Positions 13,728 to 20,148 of a stretch of 21,624 nucleotides of DNA are shown piece by piece; within the stretch, counting starts at the first letter, position 1; every line of letters starts with the position of its first letter. The DNA lies in contig JACQNY010000049.1 in NCBI GenBank assembly GCA_016202795.1, positions 1-21,624 on the forward strand. Reading direction: 5' to 3'. This DNA comes from Candidatus Aenigmatarchaeota archaeon (GTDB taxonomy: Archaea > Aenigmatarchaeota > Aenigmatarchaeia > JACPZZ01). A program made the translations under genes and the position numbers. The notes under the pieces were generated by a model. It saw only the letters and a list, made by a program, of their open reading frames with translations, did not search any database and was not told the DNA's origin.

Positions 13728-15821
13728 TTAAAAGTCAAATATTTCAAATATTCTATCCATATTATTTTCGATCTCGTGCAAGGGGTACTTCATAAGCGAT
13801 TCATGAATACGGATAAGCTTGTCCCTATGGACGGAATAAGGTGTCATGCCTGATCGCTTAATTAAGCCTTTTGCAAACCCAGCAATGTCTGCAAGTGTCC
13901 ATCCAGTGATTTCGTCCGGCCATGTGCGTTTATCAGGATCTATGTAGAATAACCTCAGCGTCGGCAATCCAGCATTTGCTCTGAATCTAGCCTCTTGATT
14001 TCCCTCACTTACCAAGGAAGTTAGATGGCTGATGCCCTCTGCCGGTCTGCGAGACCCCTTGAGAATTCCAACATGCCAGCCGCCTAATGTTCCGACTAGA
14101 GGGCATTCAATTATAGGCTTGTGGTGCATCCTAATAACTTTGTAAAGATCACTCATTCTTGCGTGCCATTCACGTAGAAATGGTCTTTGATTGCATTCGC
14201 GGCGGAGGTCACGAGGCTCTTTGTCAGCGAAATCACCGTTTGGTCGATTTCCGACCATTTCCCGGAGTATTTTAAGGGCAATTATGTTTTTTTCACTTAT
14301 TGCTGTTGCGGGTGTCAGCAGAGATTCTATACCGTCTCCGAATGATTGGATGAATTCAAGAATAACACACGCGCGTGTATCGGCAGTATTAAAATCATAT
14401 TCAAGTAAATGCCGCGTTCCTGTGCGATTTCTAAGTGACTCAATTTGGTTCTGTATTTCCAACCAATTGCGCTGATCCGAAAGCTCCTTTACTTCCCGAA
14501 GCCACGCTGATAATTCTTCATAGTCTCTTTCGAGGCAGGTGTAAAAACTAAAATCTAGAAAATGCGGAATTGACCAGAGAGAATTACCAGACTTGGATGA
14601 CTCTTCAAGAGTATCAAGGAATGAAAAGTCAGGAAGAGTCAAAGGGATTAATCTTCCTCTTTCTCCATATTCGGCAAGTTCTTTTGCCCAGTACTCATCA
14701 AGACTGATTATAGTCATCTCTGGATACCCATCTCGTAGCAAAGATTGGAACACCTCATTGATATCTGATTTTCGGAAATTGAAAAGTAAATGCTCGCCTA
14801 CTTCGAGCTGATTTCTTCTCAGTTGAGCAGTGGATTTTGAGTAGAGATAGAAACGAACCGTATCTCGTCGCCGATTGGAATAAACTTCTTCATCAACTGC
14901 TAGACCCAATGCCTCAACGCTGCCAATAAATTCTTGGTAGTCTTTATCGGTATAGGAATAATTCGTATTGGCTACTTCCTCGATCGTTTCGATTAATTCC
15001 TTTGTGTCCTCTAGTGTGTCGTCGGGAGTCATTTTCTCTCGTCGCTTTGTATCTTCTGGGACTGTTAGATACAGGGCGGGAAAATGTCCGCAGGGGTGAT
15101 CCTTTGCGAAATCTTCTTTCATTAATCCTCGATGAAGAATCGGCACAATCTGAAATTCGTCCTGTGAATCAGGTTCCAGGTGCAATCTGAACTGTCGGGA
15201 TATAGCCGCGCCAAACTCCAAATTTACCCAGAGACGAGGCATGGAATGGTGGCTCAGTAGCGGGAGAAAAAGAACGGTCCTTGAATTATTCAGTTGCGTC
15301 AATATGTCGTTATAAAGATTTCTACCTGTGCGTCCCAAAACGAGTACTTCAACCCTTCGTAGAGAATCCTTTTTGTGTAAGAATTCTTTTAGGGCATTTG
15401 CTATTCTTATTTCACGGCCGTAATAGCTGATGAAGATTTGAACGGTGTCATCACGAGGCTCAGAGCCAAATGGTTTAGTTGCCCGCTCATCAACTTGCTG
15501 GCCTCTTGTTCGCATAACTGGCTCAATAAAGCAATAGCCACGCCCTGGAATGTGCCTGATAATTCTCAATCCTTCATCGCCTAACTTGTCTCGGAGTTCT
15601 TTGATGCATACTCTTACGTTGGATTCGTCTATTGGTTGATTGCCCCATATCGCTTTCAAGAGTTCTACGCCAGTAAATGTTTCTCCCTTGTGCTCAATGA
15701 GAAAAAGGAGGACTTCGAGGGCTCGTGGGGTCAGTATTTCTTCCCTTTCTCCTTCCCACAATTGCCCGGTATTAGGATCAACTCGGAAGGGGGAAAAGTG
15801 GATTTGAGGCATTCTGGTCAT
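13728..15821 (-). CDS. CadC-type winged helix - TIR - solute-binding-protein-like fusion
   Basis: A 697-residue protein (from 15821) with three parts. Residues 5-101 are an OmpR/CadC-type winged helix, with FSPFRVDPNTGQLWEG, LTPRALEVLLFLIEHKGE, SNVRVCIKELRDKLGD and IPGRGYCFIEP as its landmarks. Residues about 124-250 are a TIR domain, starting IFISYYGREIRIANALKEFL and carrying the likely catalytic Glu in WVNLEFGAA (E202). Residues about 322-697 read like an ABC-transporter solute-binding protein: ISLDEYWAKELAEYGERG, SLWSIPHFLDFSFYTCLERD, LEFIQSFGDG, GTLGGWHVGILKGSRRPAEG and AGLPTLRLFYIDPD. There is no signal peptide or lipobox, and the order puts this part in the cytosol. I infer a ligand sensor that switches a TIR NAD-consuming effector; the winged helix may bind DNA or only position the protein. 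A start at 15812 or 15881 is also possible. It diverges from the 16006 gene. Confidence 0.85.
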   Translation of the reverse strand: MTRMPQIHFSPFRVDPNTGQLWEGEREEILTPRALEVLLFLIEHKGETFTGVELLKAIWGNQPIDESNVRVCIKELRDKLGDEGLRIIRHIPGRGYCFIEPVMRTRGQQVDERATKPFGSEPRDDTVQIFISYYGREIRIANALKEFLHKKDSLRRVEVLVLGRTGRNLYNDILTQLNNSRTVLFLPLLSHHSMPRLWVNLEFGAAISRQFRLHLEPDSQDEFQIVPILHRGLMKEDFAKDHPCGHFPALYLTVPEDTKRREKMTPDDTLEDTKELIETIEEVANTNYSYTDKDYQEFIGSVEALGLAVDEEVYSNRRRDTVRFYLYSKSTAQLRRNQLEVGEHLLFNFRKSDINEVFQSLLRDGYPEMTIISLDEYWAKELAEYGERGRLIPLTLPDFSFLDTLEESSKSGNSLWSIPHFLDFSFYTCLERDYEELSAWLREVKELSDQRNWLEIQNQIESLRNRTGTRHLLEYDFNTADTRACVILEFIQSFGDGIESLLTPATAISEKNIIALKILREMVGNRPNGDFADKEPRDLRRECNQRPFLREWHARMSDLYKVIRMHHKPIIECPLVGTLGGWHVGILKGSRRPAEGISHLTSLVSEGNQEARFRANAGLPTLRLFYIDPDKRTWPDEITGWTLADIAGFAKGLIKRSGMTPYSVHRDKLIRIHESLMKYPLHEIENNMDRIFEIFDF

Positions 15822-15992
15822 CCCGAATCCCTTTGTCCTAACGTCCGACTTACGTGGCTTAAACGCCAAGCTTACATACAAATCGATTTAAGAGGAAGTA
15901 TCTTATTGGCTGTAGTCCGTGGTCTTTTCGGGATACTCTACAAAACATTGGATTTGCGGCAACTTTTTCGAAGGTGCAGCCCCGCATCGATT

Positions 15993-15998
15993 AGGAGA
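15993..15998 (+). promoter_or_regulatory. Shine-Dalgarno of the 16006 gene
   Basis: AGGAGA, 7 nt before the ATG at 16006. It supports that start over upstream codons. The region 15822-15992 between the divergent genes shows no other gene. Confidence 0.55.
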
Positions 15999-16005
15999 AG
16001 AAAAA

Positions 16006-16233
16006 ATGGCGGAGAACACTAAATACGTTGTCCAGATCAAGAAGAACAGGAATGGCTGGAATATCCTTTTGAATCACGTCGAGAATGGCGGTGCAAAGAA
16101 GTCTGAAACCGGACCCCATGACTTGGGCGAAGCGATTGCCCAAGGAATCAACAAGCTGAATGAATGGAAGAATGTCGAGGAGAAGAAAGTTGCTTCCTCG
16201 CAGAAGCAGACTCCGACAACGGTGCGGAGTTAG
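16006..16233 (+). CDS. Small basic hypothetical protein
   Basis: A 75-residue protein with no family I recognise. The first 30 residues suggest a beta-hairpin (TKYVVQIKKNRNGWNILLNH), followed by a helix (DLGEAIAQGINKLNEWKNVEE) and a basic, Ser/Thr-rich tail. This resembles small DUF2188-like hairpin-helix proteins, but the match is weak. No cysteine or membrane segment. The start is fixed by a Shine-Dalgarno at 15993-15998. It precedes the inverted repeat at 16254-16337 and the membrane/zinc-ribbon operon and may belong to that cassette. Its promoter region is shared with the divergent TIR gene. Confidence 0.6.
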   Translation: MAENTKYVVQIKKNRNGWNILLNHVENGGAKKSETGPHDLGEAIAQGINKLNEWKNVEEKKVASSQKQTPTTVRS

Positions 16234-16253
16234 GGAAGCAGACAAAGATGCGG

Positions 16254-16337
16254 GGGCGGGGAGATAAATTCTCGGTAAGACGTATGATGGGCGGTCGTTG
16301 AATTCATCGCCGTGAAGGATGAGAAATCTCCCCGCCC
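16254..16337. repeat. Long inverted repeat: GGGCGGGGAGAT...ATCTCCCCGCCC
   Basis: The left arm 16254-16265 pairs perfectly over 12 bp with 16326-16337. A further 5 bp (TTCTC 16269-16273 with GAGAA 16321-16325) extends the stem inward past an AAA bulge. The loop is about 47 nt and could form an inner GGCG/CGCC hairpin. It fills the gap between the small basic protein and the membrane/zinc-ribbon operon and is followed by a T-rich stretch. It could be a transcript end, a structured RNA, or an element end. Confidence 0.65.
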
Positions 16338-16361
16338 TCTTTATTTCTGAGTTGATACGTC

Positions 16362-16907
16362 GTGAAAACATGCCCTGGAATCAATCTGGCTGCACTACTA
16401 ATTCTAGTGGCTCCTCTTGTCTTGTTTGGAATAATCCTCGGAATTTACGAAGAATTATTGAAGCCTCTATTTCGCAGATTCGCTCCTTTCGCGGTGACAA
16501 AAAATGATTTCCACTCAAATATTACGGAGGCGACGATGGGACCTGACGGCGAAGAAAAATCCCTGATTCCCTATGGCGATGAGTCATTAATTCACGCACT
16601 GTCCAAGAACACTGAACTAGAGCCCGTCTTGAATCTCGCGATCAAGATACGGCAACAAAAAGTAGCAGAGGGGATTCTTTTTACTCTGCTTGAGGATCTG
16701 ACTGGAATTCGTTTCACGACGAAAAATGTCCATGTCGTTTGCCCGTATTGCGGAGAAACGATCAAGGTTGAAGTTAAACCGAGAGAGCAAAAGCCAATTC
16801 TCGTGGAATGCTCCAAAAAGTCGTTCTTCGGAAATATACGAAAGCTCAAGGTCAGCTTTGACGGGAATGGAAATATCCATGTTGAGAAATCGATTGATTC
16901 TGAGTAA
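16362..16907 (+). CDS. Membrane-anchored zinc-ribbon protein
   Basis: A 181-residue protein starting at a GTG. One hydrophobic segment near the N-terminus (INLAALLILVAPLVLFGIIL, about 7-26) should anchor it in the membrane, followed by a basic patch (LKPLFRRF) that probably faces the cytosol. The middle (about 55-115) is an amphipathic helical stretch. The C-terminal part has a CPYCGE zinc knuckle (near 127) and a later single Cys (VECSKKS). That gives an incomplete CxxC...C pattern, so the zinc site may need a partner or a fourth ligand such as His or Asp. A TTTATTT element at about 16341-16347 lies just upstream. Function unknown. The stop is 4 nt before the following gene, so the genes are in one transcript. 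Confidence 0.65.
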   Translation: MKTCPGINLAALLILVAPLVLFGIILGIYEELLKPLFRRFAPFAVTKNDFHSNITEATMGPDGEEKSLIPYGDESLIHALSKNTELEPVLNLAIKIRQQKVAEGILFTLLEDLTGIRFTTKNVHVVCPYCGETIKVEVKPREQKPILVECSKKSFFGNIRKLKVSFDGNGNIHVEKSIDSE

Positions 16908-16911
16908 CTCA

Positions 16912-17151
16912 ATGAGTGAGGTTGATTTCGTGCAACATCAACTGCCTCCATCTCAGACGGGTATCAATCAAAAGTTCTTGGAGCTTCGTTTAAAAGCTGT
17001 AGGGATAGCGAACTCCGTAATTCAAATATCCCTTTCGACTCTGCTCAGTCTGTTTTGGGGATATCTGGCTATTATAGGGGTATTTATCTTTTTGATTGTT
17101 GTGCTACTGAGCTTTCGTCTTTTTCTCTTTGTCATGGCGAGGATATTCTGA
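16912..17151 (+). CDS. Small membrane protein
   Basis: A 79-residue protein with a polar N-terminal third (QHQLPPSQTGINQKFLELRL) and a long hydrophobic remainder, about residues 38-77, enough for two transmembrane helices with a tight turn (ISLSTLLSLFWGYLAIIGVF and then FLIVVLLSFRLFLF). No signal peptide cleavage site is clear. It is translated from an ATG 4 nt after the previous stop, and its own TGA overlaps the next start (TGATG), so it is very probably coupled in both directions. Small membrane partners of this kind accompany HerA/TraG-like ATPases in conjugation and mobilisation cassettes; assigning that role here is inference. Confidence 0.6.
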   Translation: MSEVDFVQHQLPPSQTGINQKFLELRLKAVGIANSVIQISLSTLLSLFWGYLAIIGVFIFLIVVLLSFRLFLFVMARIF

Positions 17152-17606
17152 TGCCCCTCTGTTTCAAGGAAGTGCTTCAGGAAATAAGAAATCTACTCCT
17201 TGCAACGAGAGGAATACTTCCCAAAATTCGAATGAGAAGCGGCGGTGTTCACGTTCAGCCGGTTCCGCGAGATAAAGGCATAGTGGGCGGCGATATTTAT
17301 GAATTCAAGACATCGGAGAATGAAATCACACTTGAAGAGGCAACAGTTCTTGCAAAGTATGACTGCGGCCATATCTGTGAAGCATCTGAAATCGGGGGCG
17401 CGTGTGAAATTTGCGGAAGGGTTGTTTGTTCAAAACCCGGGTGCTTGGCATTTGATGTATTTAGCCAAGTACATGCATGTCAAAAATGTTATTCCATCGA
17501 AATGGGCGTGCCTGTAAGCATCCTTACAAAGGAGAGCAACCTCCTTTGGAAACGTGAAGTCAGAAAATATCTTAAAAGCACTGAGAGGGAGCGTCTCACT
17601 CAATAA
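17151..17606 (+). CDS. Zinc-finger protein with a dense Cys cluster
   Basis: A 151-residue protein with a run of Cys/His ligands at about residues 72-120: YDCGHICEA, ACEICGRVVCSKPGC and HACQKCY. The spacing allows two zinc sites in a treble-clef or RING/LIM-like arrangement. The first 50 residues are helical then basic (EIRNLLLATRGILPKIRMRS), and the C-terminus is helical and charged (LLWKREVRKYLKSTERER). Its start overlaps the stop of the small membrane gene by one base, so it belongs to that operon. Its stop overlaps the end of the convergent small gene by 7 nt. It may be an assembly or DNA-contact partner of the downstream HerA-like ATPase; no family is recognised. Confidence 0.65.
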   Translation: MPLCFKEVLQEIRNLLLATRGILPKIRMRSGGVHVQPVPRDKGIVGGDIYEFKTSENEITLEEATVLAKYDCGHICEASEIGGACEICGRVVCSKPGCLAFDVFSQVHACQKCYSIEMGVPVSILTKESNLLWKREVRKYLKSTERERLTQ

Positions 17607-17815
17607 TGTGCCCTTTGACGAAAATACTCTTTGGTCGGGTCAAGCACGAGAATATCTCTGGCCGTTTGAAGTGCTTCTCTGTATGTGATGGCAGGACCAC
17701 CGACGTGGGATTCCAATTTTAAAGCTAGCGCCAGAGCAAAATATGCGCCTGACGCGTAGCCGGCTATATCAGCATACTTTAATGCAAATGTATCGATGAG
17801 TGTCTCAAGAGTCAT
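17600..17815 (-). CDS. Small hypothetical protein with a hydrophobic helix
   Basis: A 71-residue minus-strand frame that I do not recognise. It has a hydrophobic central helix (DIAGYASGAYFALALALKL) and a charged C-terminal part (REALQTARDILVLDPTKEYF). I chose the ATG at 17815 because a longer reading to 17881 would run deep into the HerA-like gene. It lies between the zinc-finger gene and the ATPase gene on the opposite strand, with a 9-nt gap to the ATPase start. No ribosome site is clear. It could be a real antisense-placed small gene or a chance frame. Confidence 0.45.
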   Translation of the reverse strand: MTLETLIDTFALKYADIAGYASGAYFALALALKLESHVGGPAITYREALQTARDILVLDPTKEYFRQRAHY

Positions 17816-17824
17816 ACATTTAGG

Positions 17825-19636
17825 ATGATTCAGATGTATAAAAAGATTGCGCCCGATGTCTTTGACGCCTTGTTGGAGCATTCTCTGTATGCAGGATTAT
17901 CGTCAAGACTGGATATTCCTCATTCACGAGAAGTCGAAGGAAAATATTCCCTTTGCTTCGGGGAGAACAATTCTCTTGTGCATCTGCCGGAGCCGCTCAT
18001 CCATATCGGGGCCTTCTCAAAAAGCGGAGCCGGGAAAAGCAATCTTCTCCTCAATCTTATAGCGGAATTATCAAGAGACATTCCGTTTTGGATTTTCGAG
18101 AGCGCAAAAAACAAGTTTCGGATTCTTGTCAAAGATTCAAGAGTTCCAAATTTATTGGTGTTGCCCTGGTGGATGGACAAAGATAATCCACTTGAGGCTC
18201 CACAGAATGTTGATAAAGATGAATGGAGACATTCCACGGCTGAGAACCTTGCACGAACCTTCGGGGGAATGAGTGCACAGGTGTCCTTGCTCTTGGAAGT
18301 TATTCATGGATTGCCGGATAAGTCCACGTTAGTTGATTTGCATCATGCACTGGATAAGCGAAAGAGACGAGCCAGCTTCACTGAGCGTACTTACCTTGAC
18401 AGAATTACAAATAAAACGGGGGAGTGCATTAGAGGAAAGATGAGAGATGTTGTTCATAATATTCGAGGATACGACAAAAAACAAATGCTCAAGTGGAATG
18501 TTGTCTACGAGTACACGGGCTTAGCTAGTGAATGGATCGAATTCTGGGTCAATCATAAGTTGCATTGGGTAGAGGCGTTTAAAAGATATAATTCCGTCAC
18601 TATCCACGGGAACCTAATTGACGAAGCCTGGCATTTGCTTTCAAGGGATCGAGAAAATTTCCTTTCTCAGAGAATCAGGACATTTCGAGAACAGCAAGAG
18701 TTTTTGTTGTTCGCAGACCAGAATCCGAGTCTGTTGCATCCTGCTGTGATAAGCAATTCGAATAAGATTTGTCTGGCTCAAAGTTCAGGAATTGAAGCTA
18801 AATATCTTTGCAGTCAATTGGGATTAGATTCAGCGTTTGCAAATCAGTTGCTAAATCTCGGAGTGGGGGAGGCAATCTTTAAACTTTATTCTGGTTTTAC
18901 CGCGCCGTTCTTAGGGAGAATTCCTCTTTATCCATGGCAGGAAAATATCTCGAATGCAGAGCTTGAGAGGTGCATGAAAGAAAAATGGAAAGCTCTTGAG
19001 TATGTGCCAAAAGAAGAAAAGGCTTCTGTTGCAGTTGATGTGAATCCCAATAGGAAGCTCTGGGAGAGATTTTTGATTAGCCTTATCAAGGAGCCCCTGC
19101 TGAACAACAGTCAGAGATACGACCATCTGAGGATTTCGCATTCAGTCGGAAATCGAATCAAGAGTGCGCTTTTAGAGTTGGGTTTTGTCAAAGAGCATTC
19201 TTTGTCGAGTGGAACAAGAGGGGGTTCTTTTAAAGTCCTGGAAATTCTAAAGAATGGATGTTCATTCATCAATGAGGCTGAATTTAGGCTGGAAGGGAAG
19301 GGAAGTTATGAGCATAAATATTTCCAGAATCTTATAGCCGAAGAGAAGAAAAGAAAAGGTTGCAGGGTGGTAATTGAAATGAATCTGAATGGCAAGGCAG
19401 CAGACATTGGAATTGTTGAAGACTCTGAGTTGGTTGGTTATGAACTGGCTTTTGGTAATGGGGAAAGAGAGACAGAGAATATCCGGAAAGACCTGGAAGC
19501 TGGCTACAGTCATGTAATCATGATTTGTAAGAATGAAACGATTAAAAAGCAACTTCTTATGGAGTTGCCGGATGAATTAAAGGGGAAGGTGAATGTTCGG
19601 CTTCTGAAAGAAGCCGTAGGAATTTCGGAAGACTAA
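17825..19636 (+). CDS. HerA/TraG-like DNA-pumping ATPase with winged helix and C-terminal PD-(D/E)XK-like domain
   Basis: A 603-residue protein. The N-terminal ATPase has Walker A GAFSKSGAGKSN (about 62-73) and Walker B LIDEAW (264-269). A HerA/VirB4-type core block follows (FREQQEFLLFADQNPSLLHP), as in hexameric pumps that move double-stranded DNA. Residues about 408-475 form a winged helix (LWERFLISLIKEPL...SVGNRIKSALLELG). The C-terminal 110 residues resemble a restriction-like nuclease fold: an EH pair (496-497), KAADIGI (D527), YELAFG (E540) and ENIRKDLEAGYSHVIMI. The usual second acidic residue or Lys in E-x-(E/K) is Ala542, so cutting activity is uncertain. The protein may process or translocate DNA of a mobile element, or act in defence like other HerA-nuclease pairs. 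It is the largest member of the 16006-19636 cluster. Confidence 0.82.
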   Translation: MIQMYKKIAPDVFDALLEHSLYAGLSSRLDIPHSREVEGKYSLCFGENNSLVHLPEPLIHIGAFSKSGAGKSNLLLNLIAELSRDIPFWIFESAKNKFRILVKDSRVPNLLVLPWWMDKDNPLEAPQNVDKDEWRHSTAENLARTFGGMSAQVSLLLEVIHGLPDKSTLVDLHHALDKRKRRASFTERTYLDRITNKTGECIRGKMRDVVHNIRGYDKKQMLKWNVVYEYTGLASEWIEFWVNHKLHWVEAFKRYNSVTIHGNLIDEAWHLLSRDRENFLSQRIRTFREQQEFLLFADQNPSLLHPAVISNSNKICLAQSSGIEAKYLCSQLGLDSAFANQLLNLGVGEAIFKLYSGFTAPFLGRIPLYPWQENISNAELERCMKEKWKALEYVPKEEKASVAVDVNPNRKLWERFLISLIKEPLLNNSQRYDHLRISHSVGNRIKSALLELGFVKEHSLSSGTRGGSFKVLEILKNGCSFINEAEFRLEGKGSYEHKYFQNLIAEEKKRKGCRVVIEMNLNGKAADIGIVEDSELVGYELAFGNGERETENIRKDLEAGYSHVIMICKNETIKKQLLMELPDELKGKVNVRLLKEAVGISED

Positions 19637-19932
19637 ATCTGATAGGTTTTACCACGACGCTATGTTGAGGACGTTTTAAGTTAAGGCTCTGCCTTGTTAT
19701 TTATATTTATTTAGGGACTTTAGTCGCAGAGCGAATTTCAGAATCTTGTTTAGGGACGATTTAACCACGGTTATTTATTTTGTTTAGTTTGTTCAGCCTT
19801 CTGCTGAGGGCGGGTTTCACCCGCCTGACGACGGTGAATACGGGGGAGAGAGGGACAGGAATATGGGTGGGGTTTTTTGAGGATAGGGAGGAGGGGGGAA
19901 TAAGGCAGAATCAAGTCCCTGAAACAAAAATA
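19637..19932. repeat. AT-rich intergenic region with palindromes and TATA-like elements
   Basis: This 296-nt gene-free stretch holds AAGGC-TCT-GCCTT near 19681-19693; GCTCTGC with GCAGAGC 7-bp inverted repeats about 40 nt apart; two TTTAGGGAC copies near 19709 and 19750; and a perfect GGCGGGT-TTC-ACCCGCC hairpin at 19809-19825. Two strong TATA-like runs, TTTATATTTA near 19699 and TTATTTATTTT near 19771, could drive the small acidic gene and the recombinase. It is a good place for a recombinase attachment site, but no core repeat can be identified without the partner site. Confidence 0.5.
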
Positions 19933-20148
19933 ATGCATGAGAATATGGGCAAGAAATTGGAGTACATCGTGGAAGAGGATGGCGCCTACAAAAGAGCGAC
20001 TGAAGGGGTTGCTGAAAAAATTGAATTGTCCTCGGGCCAGGCGTATAATCTCCTTATAGAAATTCTCGCTGACATTCTTGAAGCAGAGGATCTTGAAGAA
20101 GATGCTAAGGGTAGCACTATACGCTCGAAGCTCGAAGGACAGGAATGA
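19933..20148 (+). CDS. Small acidic protein overlapping the serine recombinase
   Basis: A 71-residue protein from the ATG at 19933; an ATG at 19945 is also possible. It is strongly acidic and helical (SGQAYNLLIEILADILEAED). Its last 47 nt overlap the start of the serine recombinase in another frame, so the two are likely translationally coupled. No family is recognised. Small proteins placed like this may control recombinase expression or direction, but no evidence here shows it. Longer forward frames begin at a TTG near 19780 and are not supported. Confidence 0.55.
   Translation: MHENMGKKLEYIVEEDGAYKRATEGVAEKIELSSGQAYNLLIEILADILEAEDLEEDAKGSTIRSKLEGQE

Noticed and set aside
15636..15992. Plus-strand frame across the TIR gene start
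   Set aside because: It is antisense to the winged-helix domain and has no recognisable domain; the true downstream gene starts at 16006 with its own Shine-Dalgarno.
16282..16350. ATGATGG and CTGA motifs resembling a C/D box RNA
   Set aside because: No C'/D' pair at proper spacing and no terminal stem joining the boxes; the long inverted repeat explains the structure better.
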